Shown here in pieces: positions 35,453 through 45,759 of a DNA stretch of 64,000 nucleotides (position 1 is its first letter; each line of letters opens with the position of its first letter). The notes under the pieces are model-generated. The model was not told the origin of the DNA. It saw nothing but the letters and a program-made list of their open reading frames with translations, and did no database searches. The position numbers and the translations under genes are program-made. The stretch lies in assembly GCF_016495865.1 (NCBI RefSeq), contig NZ_CP054706.1:1798001-1862000 (forward strand), read 5' to 3'. The stretch is from Salicibibacter cibi. GTDB lineage: Bacteria > Bacillota > Bacilli > Bacillales > Marinococcaceae.

Positions 35453-35698
35453 GGCTCTTCACCAAAATCTATGGCTGACAAACTAGGGGCAATTATGATT
35501 GGTAGTGACCGCTACGGAAAAACACTACGCTTTCCGTGGGCCCCGAGCTCAGCCTCCTCGGAAAAAAGACGTTCGCTTTTTTCCTGCGGGGTCTTCGTCC
35601 TGCGCTTTCCCACAGGAGTCTACGTGTTTTTCCTTCGCTCGCTAGTGGTGTTGCCATATTTAATCACGAATATCAACCATTGATTTTAGTGTTGACCC
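35453..35698 (-). mobile_element. MITE-B copy 3 (246 bp)
   Basis: Ends GGCTCTTCACCAAAATCTATGG and the complement of GGGTCAACACTAAAATCAATGG. Flanked by perfect 8-bp direct repeats TAAATAGG (35445-35452 and 35699-35706). The right repeat includes the first GG of MITE-A copy 4, so this element inserted at the border of that MITE. Its core is inverted relative to copy 2. Confidence 0.88.
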
Positions 35699-35704
35699 TA
35701 AATA

Positions 35705-35986
35705 GGGACTGAATAATGGAAAAAGACTGGCACATAAGCATTTTCCGTTGGTGTTGTCAAAACTGGATGCAAGGAGATCCATCCTATAAGCAAAAAACCC
35801 TTGCACTTCTGGCAACGTACGGAGGGATGGTGCTGCAATGGCGAGACTCCAGCGGAAAAACGGACGCGTCAAGCCCCCGCAGCGCCGGTTTTGCGCGAGG
35901 AGGCTTGACCGTTCGTCCGCGGAAAGCGAAGCCATGGAAGCGACATCCTGGCTTCAGCTGAGAGCTGCAAGTTGTTCAGCAATCCC
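35705..35986 (+). mobile_element. MITE-A copy 4 (282 bp)
   Basis: Starts GGGACTGAATAATGG (lacking the CTG present in other copies) and ends TTCAGCAATCCC; TA on both sides (35703-35704, 35987-35988). Very similar to copy 1, suggesting recent spread. Confidence 0.87.
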
Positions 35987-36135
35987 TAAATAGAGGATAA
36001 TGAAAGGTATGAAACGATTGGACGTTACAATGAAAGAAGAAGAAACCTTGCTTAATCGTTATTTATAACGCATATTAAGTAGTTTTAACGTGAAAAATTT
36101 AAATTAGTGTTATTCTGCAAACCCCAAATAAAATA

Positions 36136-36166
36136 TTGACCCTCCAGCAACTGGATTGTTTACAAT
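36136..36166 (+). promoter_or_regulatory. MerR-type promoter of the drug pump
   Basis: TTGACC (36136-36141) and TACAAT (36161-36166) are separated by 19 bases, too long for unaided RNA polymerase but standard for MerR-family activation. The spacer holds a CTCCA-GCAAC-TGGAT dyad. Confidence 0.7.
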
Positions 36167-36198
36167 CAAGTTATTGAAATCAGAAGGGGTTTGATAAA

Positions 36199-37398
36199 AT
36201 GAGTCAATCACTTACAAGAGCAGATCATAAACAATCCTTGATGCTGTTGTTTATTTTTATTTTTGCTGGATTATCGGCAATTGGTCCATTAACGATCGAT
36301 ATGTATCTGCCGGCATTCCCAATAATGACATTAGAATTGGAAACATCCACTGCTTTAATTCAATTAAGCCTTACAGCCTGTTTACTCGGATTAGGAATAG
36401 GTCAAGTTATCGTTGGACCTTTGAGTGATAGAATGGGGCGTCGGAAACCATTAATTTTTTCATTAATTTTGTACGTGATCGTTTCCATCTTATGTGCAAC
36501 GGTCATGTCGATAGCTGCCTTAGTTATTCTACGCTTCATTCAAGGAATGGCTGGGGCTGCCGGTATGGTGTTATCACGTGCCTCAATTCGAGATTTATAT
36601 GATGGAGTGCAAATGACAAAGATTTTTGCCATGCTTGCACTGATTATGGGGATTGCCCCTATTGTCGCACCATTAATGGGAGGAATTCTGTTAGAATTCG
36701 TCTCATGGCAAGGTATTTTCATTGCGTTGGCAGGTTTAGGCATTTTACTGCTTGTATTAATTATTACTACACTAGATGAAACACTACCCAGTGAACAACG
36801 CTCAACCGGAGGATACAAAAGCACCTTTCAAACGCTACTAAGTTTGTTTACTGATCGCTCTTTTATGGGTTATTCGTTGGCACTAGGATTTAGTTCAGGT
36901 GCAATGTTTGCATATATTTCAGGTTCATCATTTGTTTTTCAAGACATTTATCATGTTACTCCATTAACTTATGGTATAATTTTTGCCTTAAATGCTGTGG
37001 GAATTATGCTTACATCCTCCTTAACTGCAAAATATACGGAACGATTTAGCGAAAAGACTTTGCTTCAGTTCGGTTTATTATGTTTGATCATCGGCGCAGC
37101 ATTATTTTTCATCGTTACCCTTGTAGATGTTGGACTGATTGCTACAATTATTACTTTATTTCTAACGATTTCAAGTGTTGGTTTTATCTTTCCCACAACT
37201 CAATCATTGGCAATGAAATCACAGAGTAAAAATGCGGGAAGTGCTTCTGCACTTATGGGTCTCTTTCAGTTTGGTATCGGAGGTCTTATCGCCCCTCTTG
37301 TAGGATTAGGCGGAAGTGAGACGGCTATTCCTATGGCAATAATCATATTTGTCATAAGTCTATTAGCACTGTTTGTTCATTCAGCATCTAATCGGTAA
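36199..37398 (+). CDS. Bcr/CflA-type MFS drug efflux transporter
   Basis: 399 residues, twelve membrane helices. The motif GPLSDRMGRRKPL between helices 2 and 3 is the MFS signature, and TIDMYLPAFP near helix 1 is typical of the Bcr/CflA drug-resistance family. ATG follows AAGGGG at normal distance. Probably activated by the MerR protein encoded 750 bases upstream, the two having been driven apart by two MITEs. Confidence 0.92.
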   Translation: MSQSLTRADHKQSLMLLFIFIFAGLSAIGPLTIDMYLPAFPIMTLELETSTALIQLSLTACLLGLGIGQVIVGPLSDRMGRRKPLIFSLILYVIVSILCATVMSIAALVILRFIQGMAGAAGMVLSRASIRDLYDGVQMTKIFAMLALIMGIAPIVAPLMGGILLEFVSWQGIFIALAGLGILLLVLIITTLDETLPSEQRSTGGYKSTFQTLLSLFTDRSFMGYSLALGFSSGAMFAYISGSSFVFQDIYHVTPLTYGIIFALNAVGIMLTSSLTAKYTERFSEKTLLQFGLLCLIIGAALFFIVTLVDVGLIATIITLFLTISSVGFIFPTTQSLAMKSQSKNAGSASALMGLFQFGIGGLIAPLVGLGGSETAIPMAIIIFVISLLALFVHSASNR

Positions 37399-37405
37399 AT
37401 CTCCT

Positions 37406-38371
37406 TTAAAAATTGTTCGTGTCTTTCGGAGATCTATGCCCGTTGTTCAACGGTCGCTTTGACCAATAGGAAGCAATGATTGGTCCTGTAATGTTATGCC
37501 AAGCAGTTCCGATTACACTCGGAATTGCTGCAATCGGTGTTAAATGAGCTGTTGCGAGCGTAACACCGAGGCCGGTATTTTGCATGCCAATCTCAATGGA
37601 TACGGCTCTTCGTTGGCTTGGAGTAAGTCGGGATACTGCAGCGGCAGCATAACCAAGTACGAGCCCTACAGCGTTATGAAGCATGACAGCCACAAAGGAG
37701 ATAAGACCTGCTGTTGCAAGGCTCTCTGCATTTGCTCCGACAGATGCCATAAGTATAGCAAGAATGGCTAAAACCGATACGAGTGGCATGACCGTAACTG
37801 TCTTCTCGACAATGACGGGCAGAAAACGCCGCAAAATAAGGCCCAGTGCGACAGGGACGATAATGACTTGAACGATCATTGTAAACATGTCCCAGAAGTT
37901 CACCGGCATCCAATGGCCAGCTAGAGCGAAAAGGATCGCTGGTGTAGTGATAGGTGCCACGAGTGTTGATAGGGAAGTCATCGTAATCGATAAAGACAAG
38001 TCACCCTTTGCGAGATAGACCATGACATTTGAGGCTGTACCTCCAGGGACGGATCCGAGCAGTACGAGGCCTACTGCAAGCTCGGGCGGAAGATTTAATA
38101 AATAAGCAATCAAAAGCGCTGCGAGCGGCATAATCGTATATTGGAAGATCAGGCCAAGTATGACAGGAAGCGGATGTTTGGCTATGAGCTTAAAATCGGC
38201 AGGTTTAAGCGTCATCCCCATCCCGAGCATAACAATCCCGAGTAAAAAAGGGACGTAATCATTAATTGGAATAAATGGTTCAGGAACTGAAAAAGCAAGA
38301 ATTGCAGCAGCAATGACAAAAAAAACAAAAAACCTTCCTGCGAATGTGCTTATCGATGATAATGCCTTCAT
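37406..38371 (-). CDS. BASS-family (bile acid:Na+ symporter-like) transporter
   Basis: 321 residues with about ten membrane helices; LLGIVMLGMGMTL, then GSVPGGTASNVM and EIGMQNTGLGVTLA are the conserved Na+-site motifs of this family. Bacterial members carry pantoate, ketopantoate or other organic acids rather than bile acids. It lies 7 bases after the FAD oxidase gene on the same strand, so the pair probably takes up and oxidises one organic acid. Confidence 0.9.
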   Translation of the reverse strand: MKALSSISTFAGRFFVFFVIAAAILAFSVPEPFIPINDYVPFLLGIVMLGMGMTLKPADFKLIAKHPLPVILGLIFQYTIMPLAALLIAYLLNLPPELAVGLVLLGSVPGGTASNVMVYLAKGDLSLSITMTSLSTLVAPITTPAILFALAGHWMPVNFWDMFTMIVQVIIVPVALGLILRRFLPVIVEKTVTVMPLVSVLAILAILMASVGANAESLATAGLISFVAVMLHNAVGLVLGYAAAAVSRLTPSQRRAVSIEIGMQNTGLGVTLATAHLTPIAAIPSVIGTAWHNITGPIIASYWSKRPLNNGHRSPKDTNNF

Positions 38372-38378
38372 GGTCCAT

Positions 38379-39752
38379 TTACTCCTTTAACTGGACGAGC
38401 TTAAACGGATTTAACCTACTCTCCGGATCTAAAGCTTGTTTGATTTTCTCCATAACAAAAAGCGATTCCCCATGTTCTTCTGCTTGATATTTTTGTTTGC
38501 CAAGGCCAACACCATGTTCGCCGGTACATGTACCACCAACAGCGAGCGCGTATTTGACGATCTCTTCATTTAGTTTGGCTGCAGCCTGAATCTCCTCATT
38601 GCTACTGGAATCAAACATAAGAATGATATGATAGTTACCATCACCAACATGTCCGGCGATGCCTCCCTCAAACATGGACGCATCAACGACTTTTCGTGCA
38701 TGCTTGATTGCTTCTGCTAATTCGGAAATAGGGACACAGACATCTGTGACCATCATTTTCTTTCCGGGTGCACCGTGAACGTACGCATAGGCCAGGTTGT
38801 GACGAGCTTCCCACAGCTTGTTTCTTGCCGCATTATCTTGTTCGAATTCTATTTTCTTACAACCGTGATCTTTAATGATCTCTTTCATAAATTCAAGATC
38901 TTGATTAAGGCCAGCCTCATTGCCGTGAAATTCTAAGAAGAGCGTAGGTTGGATTGGATAATTTGTATCGCTAAATTCATTTGCCTTTTTTACGGAAGGT
39001 TCATCGACGAGCTCACAACGTGCTATTGGCACGCCGGCGTGTAGGGTAGATACAACGGCTTCAACGGCTTTGTCAATCGTAGGGAAAACAGCTCGTCCGG
39101 CGACGATATGCTCGGGAATACCATGCACATTCAATGTTAGTTCTGTGAAGCAGCCAAGCGTCCCTTCCGAACCGATGAACAGCCCGTTTAAGTTATAGCC
39201 GGAAGAAGACTTAGCGGCGAGATTTCCGGTATGCATGATCGAGCCGTCGGCGAGTACGACTTCAAGATCACGGACTTGATCACGCATAATTCCATAACGT
39301 ACAGAACTTGTACCACTTGCATTCGTCGCGGCCATACCGCCAATCGTCGCGTCAGCGCCGGGATCCACGGTGAAAAAGAGCCCATATTTTTTGAGTTCTT
39401 TGTTTAACTGTGTGCGCGTCACACCGGGTTGAACTTTGACAAGCAAATCTTGCTCTTTCACTTCAATAATCCGATTCATTTCGGAAAAATCGATAGAAAT
39501 CCCATCTTCAGTTGGAATCACATGACCTTCAAGACTGGACCCGAGCCCAAATGGATATACAGAACGATGAAACTGTTTCGCGGTTTTCATTATTTCACTG
39601 ATGTCCTGAGCGTCGTAAGGGTAAACGACGACTTCAGGCGTTACCGGTGGATGGTAAGATTCGTCTTTGCTATGCAATTCTCGCGCTGTATCGTTCGTCG
39701 ATACTTGTGACGTGCTTAGTGATTCCTGCAATGATTCAACAAGGGTGGACAT
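38379..39752 (-). CDS. GlcD-like FAD-linked oxidase (D-lactate/glycolate dehydrogenase type)
   Basis: About 457 residues. FAD-binding PCMH domain (YPFGLGSSLEGHVIP, then GATIGGMAATNASGTSSVRYG) and a C-terminal FAD-oxidase domain with GGIAGHVGDGNYH and GTCTGEHGVGLGK, the histidine motifs of GlcD/DLD2-type 2-hydroxyacid dehydrogenases. Start placed at ATG 39752, 8 bases after GGAGGGG; earlier Met codons overlap that site. Upstream lies a GntR-style palindrome (39853). Confidence 0.88.
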   Translation of the reverse strand: MSTLVESLQESLSTSQVSTNDTARELHSKDESYHPPVTPEVVVYPYDAQDISEIMKTAKQFHRSVYPFGLGSSLEGHVIPTEDGISIDFSEMNRIIEVKEQDLLVKVQPGVTRTQLNKELKKYGLFFTVDPGADATIGGMAATNASGTSSVRYGIMRDQVRDLEVVLADGSIMHTGNLAAKSSSGYNLNGLFIGSEGTLGCFTELTLNVHGIPEHIVAGRAVFPTIDKAVEAVVSTLHAGVPIARCELVDEPSVKKANEFSDTNYPIQPTLFLEFHGNEAGLNQDLEFMKEIIKDHGCKKIEFEQDNAARNKLWEARHNLAYAYVHGAPGKKMMVTDVCVPISELAEAIKHARKVVDASMFEGGIAGHVGDGNYHIILMFDSSSNEEIQAAAKLNEEIVKYALAVGGTCTGEHGVGLGKQKYQAEEHGESLFVMEKIKQALDPESRLNPFKLVQLKE

Positions 39753-40066
39753 TTGCATACCCCTCCATAACAATAGATTTTATCAGTGAAATTCTCACAA
39801 CATATGCCGCAGGTCACTTTATTTGCATCTCTATACCTCACGTATACTATTAATTAGTATACTAATGTCAGTTGTATTGCACAAACAAATGGTTTCGGAA
39901 AACGTGGTTTTGCCGGTGGTCTGTAAGCATGCAGTCAATGCTTTCCGAAGCATTCTGACTAAAGGTTTGAAACAGATATAACAAGGTTGGTGTTTTTAGG
40001 AATCAAGAATTTGAATCAACGATCACATCTGTATTTACGGAATACTGATCGATTCCGGAAGACCGT
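39753..40066. other. control region upstream of the FAD oxidase gene
   Basis: No gene seen. Contains ATTAGTATACTAAT (39853-39866), a perfect 14-bp palindrome, and a related CGTATACTATTA just before it; these resemble GntR-type operators for organic-acid genes. Confidence 0.5.
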
Positions 40067-40552
40067 TTATAGTCTAACTATAGGTATGAAGATTTCAAAA
40101 TGAGGGTCGCTTGTGTCTGAATCACTTGGGTGTTTTTCATGTTTTATTGGGAGCTCATCGTAGTATTCAACATCTTGCTCTGTAAAAGGTACGTATTCAC
40201 TTGCCTTTAACCAATCTATGATTTTTCCATATGTGTTTTCAATGCTGCCACCTTTATGTTTTGTTACCAAATAGGTCATTTCCGGAACATTAACTTCAGC
40301 CATGCCTTCTAGAAGAGCTTGCTCATCTTGCACCTCGTAAGCAGAATAGTAAACGAAACCATCAGGTCGAAGATGATAGGACAACCCTAATCTCACATCT
40401 GGGTTTACAGCATAATCAAATTCCTCTACTCTTTTGATTGAATGTTGAATGCCTTCTTTTATGGTTTCAATTTCAGTAAATGCAACATCGCATTTAATCC
40501 CCATCGCACGATATGCAGGGAGTTTCTTAATTTCATATTCTAATCTGCTCAT
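40067..40552 (-). CDS. GyrI-like effector-binding domain protein
   Basis: About 161 residues covering a full GyrI/SOUL-like fold (YEIKKLPAYRAMGIKC at the start, a GMAEVNVPEMTYLV strand in the middle, HFEIFIPIV at the end). Stand-alone members bind small drugs or DNA gyrase. Start at ATG 40552 after GAGGGGG. The truncated relative at 5099 covers only the second half. Confidence 0.8.
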   Translation of the reverse strand: MSRLEYEIKKLPAYRAMGIKCDVAFTEIETIKEGIQHSIKRVEEFDYAVNPDVRLGLSYHLRPDGFVYYSAYEVQDEQALLEGMAEVNVPEMTYLVTKHKGGSIENTYGKIIDWLKASEYVPFTEQDVEYYDELPIKHEKHPSDSDTSDPHFEIFIPIVRL

Positions 40553-40611
40553 AAATATCCCCCTCAATAATAAAATGAAATGTTAAATGTTTCTCATGCT
40601 TTCCGGGCATT

Positions 40612-41259
40612 TCAACGATCATCACCTACAGGTTTTTCTAATAATAATGAAAATGCTGCCCGATTTCCAACAAACTCTTTTTCACGAAATCCGACTTTAT
40701 TGGCGAGTGTCAGAACCGTTTTTCTGCTTTGAAAATGTGGGTCGAATATTACTTCAGTTACTGTTAAGATGCCGCCTGGTTTAAGCGTATCATAGATTTC
40801 TTTTAAAGCTGCATCTCGATCCGGAATTTCGCCTAAGACAGTGACAAGCACGGCACGTTCACACGGAGCAAGTTGCAGTTTTCCCTTACCGATTTTGCCC
40901 TGTATAAATTCAATATTTTTTAAATCCTTGTTCAATGCCTTGCTTTCTGCCCTTTGCAACATTTCAGATTGGATATCAACTCCAATTGCTTTGCCATGGG
41001 AACCAACTCTTTCTGCTAAAGGAATTGTAAGTCTGCCGGGGCCACATCCAAAATCAATGACATGCATTCCCGGATGAATGTTTGACTGTTGAATGATTGT
41101 ATTGGCTCTATTTGCCTTCGTAAATGGATTGTCCAGTTCGACAAACCAACGTAACCAAAATGGACAAGGAATTTCATGGCTTCGTGATGCATATCGCCAC
41201 GCATAAAAGATAAAAACAGGCAAAATTACCATGAAAATGAGAGATGCAATCTTTTTCAT
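40612..41259 (-). CDS. membrane-anchored class I methyltransferase
   Basis: 215 residues. One N-terminal membrane helix (SLIFMVILPVFIFYAW) is followed by a SAM-binding fold with VIDFGCGPGRLTIPLA and GVDIQSEML. Overlapping context: it starts one base after the stop of the acetyltransferase gene. Substrate unknown; the membrane anchor suggests a lipid or quinone-like substrate. Confidence 0.8.
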   Translation of the reverse strand: MKKIASLIFMVILPVFIFYAWRYASRSHEIPCPFWLRWFVELDNPFTKANRANTIIQQSNIHPGMHVIDFGCGPGRLTIPLAERVGSHGKAIGVDIQSEMLQRAESKALNKDLKNIEFIQGKIGKGKLQLAPCERAVLVTVLGEIPDRDAALKEIYDTLKPGGILTVTEVIFDPHFQSRKTVLTLANKVGFREKEFVGNRAAFSLLLEKPVGDDR

Positions 41260-41775
41260 TTAAAGCCCCCTTTCATTTCCTCCTACTTCATTACTTCTTC
41301 TTTCCAACAAGATAATGTCACGCCAGGCCCCATCCATTTCACCTATACGTTCTCGTCGTCCGACTTCCCGAAAACCATATTTTTTATGTAATCGAAGACT
41401 TGCTACATTTTCAGGGAAAATCCCGGATTGTAACGTCCAGAATCCATTTTGTTCACTTTCTTCGATTAACGTTCTTAAAAGTAAACTGCCAATTCTTTTC
41501 CCTTTGCTCATTTGGTTTATATAAACGCTTACTTCTGCAACTCCTGCGTAAACATATCGATTTGAAACAGGGGTTAAAGCAACCCAACCTAAAACTTCAT
41601 CTTCTAAACGCGCAACCATACGGCATGTAGACAGATGATTATTATCCCATTCTTCCCAGGAAGGAGCATCTTTTTGAAAGGTTGCATTTCCGGTAGCAAT
41701 TCCTTCAAGATAGATTTCTCTAACTTTTTCCCAGTCTTCCGGGAGCATTTTATCAATCATTATTTTACTTTCCAT
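41260..41775 (-). CDS. GNAT acetyltransferase, phosphinothricin-acetyltransferase-like
   Basis: About 171 residues. The DWEKVREIYLEGIATGNATF start and the acetyl-CoA site around KGKRIGSLLLRTLIEESE, then YGFREVGRRERIGEMDG, fit the Pat/YwnH group, which acetylates phosphinothricin or methionine-sulfone-like amino acids. Start at ATG 41775 after AGGTG; eight upstream codons lack a ribosome site. Confidence 0.85.
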   Translation of the reverse strand: MESKIMIDKMLPEDWEKVREIYLEGIATGNATFQKDAPSWEEWDNNHLSTCRMVARLEDEVLGWVALTPVSNRYVYAGVAEVSVYINQMSKGKRIGSLLLRTLIEESEQNGFWTLQSGIFPENVASLRLHKKYGFREVGRRERIGEMDGAWRDIILLERRSNEVGGNERGL

Positions 41776-41919
41776 TAAATCACCTACTCGGCCTTTCATT
41801 TCGTATCTTTTATGCTGATCCAGAAAAATGAAGGCGTCGCTACTGCCATAGAGGCGAAATGTGTCAAAGGAGGAGCGATGCCTTCATAAAATAATTTAAC
41901 ATACTTTTACATGCAATCG

Positions 41920-42747
<828 letters not shown>

Positions 42748-42924
42748 TTAGCATATGTGAGGAATCCCCGCGAGGTATAGGGAAATGCCATCATACTTAG
42801 AATTTCCTTTGTTTCTTCCATTTGATACGTGAGTGGGTACATGCCGATACCTTATTTGATGGCGCTTAATAAGATGTAAGAAGGCTCTGTATCGATTATC
42901 ATATCAAAAAGGAGTAACGGTTTG

Positions 42925-43980
42925 ATGATAAGCCTTTGTATGATCGTGAAAAATGAAGAAGCCGTCATCGGCCGGTGTTTGGATTCGGTAAAAAATGTTG
43001 TTGAAGAAATCAATATCGTTGACACCGGTTCAACGGATCGCACAAAAGAAATCGCCCGGGATTATACCGATCGCATTTATGATTTCGAATGGGTGGATAA
43101 TTTTGCGGCGGCAAGAAACTTTTCATTTGAAAAGGCTAAACAAGACTACATTCTTTGGCTAGACGCCGATGATGTATTAGCTGAAAAAGAGACGGAAAAA
43201 TTATCGACCCTAAAGAAAACCATTCATCCATCCGTCGATGCTGTCGCTATGGATTATCACTTAGCGTTTGACGAGTACGGAAATGTGACCTTTCAGATCA
43301 AACGAAATCGCCTCGTTAAAAGGAAAAGAAAATTTCGCTGGATCGGGGCTGTTCATGAATATCTGGAAGTGGGAGGAACCATCATCCAGAGTGATATAGC
43401 CGTGACTCATCTTCCATTGCGCCTTGATTCTGACCGCAATCTGCGGATTTACGAAAAACGCATGGAACGTGGCGAAGCATTTACCCCAAGAGATTTATTT
43501 TACTTTGCCAACGAACTCGTCGACCATCTTATGTATGAACGGGCGATTTCGTATTACGAAAAATTCCTTGCAACCAATAAAGGTTGGATAGAGGACAATA
43601 TCACGGCGTGCAGTAAATTGGCCGATTGCTATTTTCAACTGGGGCAACCGGAGAATGAACTGCAAGTTACATTCAGATCCTTCATGTATGACCGTCCACG
43701 TCCTGAATTTTGTTGTAGGCTAGGGTATTACTTTTTAAACAAAAACACATTGGAGACGGCCGTATTTTGGTATACGCTAGCCACCCAACAATCTGAAACA
43801 ACAATGGGGTTTGTCAATAAGGCATGTTCCACTTGGTTGCCTCATTTACAGCTATGCGTTTGCCATAGCCGTTTGGGCGATTATGAATCAGCTTATTACC
43901 ATAATGAAAAAGCACGTGAATATCGGCCTACGGATCCAAATGTTTTGCATAACAAAGATTATTTGCAAGGAATGATTTAG
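42925..43980 (+). CDS. family 2 glycosyltransferase with TPR-like tail
   Basis: About 351 residues. N-terminal GT-A fold begins SLCMIVKNEEAVIGRCLDSV, with DTGSTDRT and the metal-binding DADD motif in LWLDADDVL; the C-terminal half is helical with repeated Tyr/Leu patterns like TPR (SunS/YcdA-like group). ATG 42925 follows AAGGAG. Divergent from the collagen-like gene, whose Thr-rich triplets are a likely sugar acceptor; this link is inference from position. Confidence 0.85.
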   Translation: MISLCMIVKNEEAVIGRCLDSVKNVVEEINIVDTGSTDRTKEIARDYTDRIYDFEWVDNFAAARNFSFEKAKQDYILWLDADDVLAEKETEKLSTLKKTIHPSVDAVAMDYHLAFDEYGNVTFQIKRNRLVKRKRKFRWIGAVHEYLEVGGTIIQSDIAVTHLPLRLDSDRNLRIYEKRMERGEAFTPRDLFYFANELVDHLMYERAISYYEKFLATNKGWIEDNITACSKLADCYFQLGQPENELQVTFRSFMYDRPRPEFCCRLGYYFLNKNTLETAVFWYTLATQQSETTMGFVNKACSTWLPHLQLCVCHSRLGDYESAYYHNEKAREYRPTDPNVLHNKDYLQGMI

Positions 43981-44021
43981 ACAGAGACGCTTTAACCAAT
44001 GATACCTCCAAGTAAATGGAA

Positions 44022-44050
44022 AAAGGAATGCCGAAAATGAACATTCCTTT
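44022..44050. terminator. bidirectional terminator
   Basis: AAAGGAATG (44022-44030) pairs with CATTCCTTT (44042-44050), followed by TATCCC, between the convergent glycosyltransferase and SDR genes. Confidence 0.65.
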
Positions 44051-44089
44051 TATCCCATGGCTACTAGGCAATTCAATGTTGAAAAGGTG

Positions 44090-44878
44090 TTACAGTGCCT
44101 TTACTAAACCTCCGTCAACCAACATCGCTTCTCCTGTCACGTAACTGTTCGCCTGCGAGGCCAGGAATACGACTGTTTTTGCGAATTCCCCGGGTTCACC
44201 GTAACGTCCGGCAGGGATGCGTGCTTCGGATTCTTTGCGCACGGTTTCCTTGTCTTTATTTTGTTTCGATGCCTTTAAGTCGTCCAGAGAAGCCACGCGG
44301 TCCGTGGCAATTCTCCCCGGTCCGACGGTGTTGACGAAGATATTATCGCCCGCGTATTCGGAAGCCAGGCTTTTCGTTAAACCGAGAACTCCGGCCCGAA
44401 ATGTATTGGATAAAACCATCCCATCGAGGGCTTGTTTGATCGATGATGACGTAATGTTTACAATCCGGCCGTTTTGTTGTTTTTTCATATGCGGAAGCAC
44501 AGCTTCAGTGGCGCGCACGTAACTGAGCAGGTTTAATTCATACGCATGTTGCCAATCCGCCGCGTTGACATCATCAAAACCGCCCGCTTTCGGTCCCCCA
44601 CTGTTGTTAATCAAAATATCCACGGTGCCGTATTGATCAACCGTTTTGCTAACGGCGGCCTTAATGTCATCTTCCTTCGTTAAATCACAAATCGCGTACT
44701 GCACATCACTTCCGGTTTCCTTCCGTATCTCCCCTGCTGTTTGTTCCAATTGTTCTTCGTCACGGCTTGCAATGATAACGTTTGCGCCTTCGCGTGCCAA
44801 CTCGGCAGCGATCGCTTTCCCCAACCCCTTGCTTCCCGCGAGGACGAGCGCTGCTTTATTGTAAATGTGTAAATCCAA
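44090..44878 (-). CDS. short-chain dehydrogenase-like protein lacking the usual Tyr-Lys pair
   Basis: 262 residues with the SDR fold: ALVLAGSKGLGKAIA in place of the TGxxxGxG motif, NNSGGP in place of NNAG, and TSSSIKQ carrying the catalytic Ser. The YxxxK position reads NTFRAGV, so Tyr and Lys are Phe and Val. This matches the atypical BKR-like SDR subgroup, whose members lack a perfect catalytic tetrad. Last gene of a four-gene operon with the FAH-family protein, MtnU-like amidase and MtnE-like aminotransferase. Confidence 0.85.
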   Translation of the reverse strand: MDLHIYNKAALVLAGSKGLGKAIAAELAREGANVIIASRDEEQLEQTAGEIRKETGSDVQYAICDLTKEDDIKAAVSKTVDQYGTVDILINNSGGPKAGGFDDVNAADWQHAYELNLLSYVRATEAVLPHMKKQQNGRIVNITSSSIKQALDGMVLSNTFRAGVLGLTKSLASEYAGDNIFVNTVGPGRIATDRVASLDDLKASKQNKDKETVRKESEARIPAGRYGEPGEFAKTVVFLASQANSYVTGEAMLVDGGLVKAL

Positions 44879-44891
44879 TTCAAATGCCTCC

Positions 44892-45746
44892 CTATTTTTT
44901 CAGATCTTTCACCGGGTTTTTTAATGTTGGAAAGCCGGTGATCTCACAGCTTATCGTGTCACCATCTTTTAGCGGAACCGCCCCCGGGGTTCCCGTAGCT
45001 ATAATATCTCCCGGTTCCAATGTCATGACTTTCGAGTGAAAAGAAATCAGCATTTCCGGTGTAAACGTCATATTGGCGACGATATTTTTACGATGAAGCT
45101 TTCCATTAATCCACGTGGACACTTCCAACTTGTGCAACGCGTCAATCTCATCCGGGGTAATCAACGCGGGACCGAAACTGAAAAATGTATCAAAACTTTT
45201 GGAACGTGTTAAGTACCTTGGATTTTTCGCTAAAATATCCTCGGCGGTCATGTCGATGACCGTCGTGTAGCCGGCAACGACAGAAAGCGCATCGGTTTCG
45301 GACACATTCTTGCAACGTTTGCCGATCGCAATTCCGAGTTCTGCCTCTCCGGTTGTGCGCTCCGATTGCAAGGGCAACTGGATCTCATCCCCCGGTCCAA
45401 TCACTGTTGTCGCCGGTTTCATGAAGCTTGCCGGTTCCGTATTGGGTGCTGTTTCATGTAAATCGGCTGCGTGATCCACATAGTTCAGGCCAATTCCCCA
45501 GATTTTAGAGGGCTGACGGTATAAAGGCGCGAATGAAAGCTCGCTTAAATTGGCAGCCTCGGGAAGCGTATCTTGTCCTTCCATCCATGTTTGCAGTTCC
45601 CGGATACGCCCCGTTTCAAGCAACCCCTGCATCGTCGTGGGAAAATTTTTACCGAATTGGTTCACATTCGACAGCGGAATAACCTGATCCCCTGTCCATA
45701 TGCCGACCGTTTCTTGGTTCTCTTCTCGATAGCTAACAAGTTTCAT
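44892..45746 (-). CDS. fumarylacetoacetate hydrolase family protein
   Basis: About 284 residues. The FAH core IWGIGLNYVDHAAD, then TTGEAELGIAIGKRC with the metal-binding Glu residues, an MTAEDILAKNPRYLTRSKSFDTF segment and GDIIATGTPGAV are all present. Members hydrolyse or decarboxylate 2-oxo acids such as acylpyruvates. Start at ATG 45746, about 6 bases after AAAGGAGGG. Lies 13 bases before the SDR gene, so both may process the same oxo-acid. Confidence 0.87.
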   Translation of the reverse strand: MKLVSYREENQETVGIWTGDQVIPLSNVNQFGKNFPTTMQGLLETGRIRELQTWMEGQDTLPEAANLSELSFAPLYRQPSKIWGIGLNYVDHAADLHETAPNTEPASFMKPATTVIGPGDEIQLPLQSERTTGEAELGIAIGKRCKNVSETDALSVVAGYTTVIDMTAEDILAKNPRYLTRSKSFDTFFSFGPALITPDEIDALHKLEVSTWINGKLHRKNIVANMTFTPEMLISFHSKVMTLEPGDIIATGTPGAVPLKDGDTISCEITGFPTLKNPVKDLKK

Positions 45747-45759
45747 CGGCACCCTCCTT

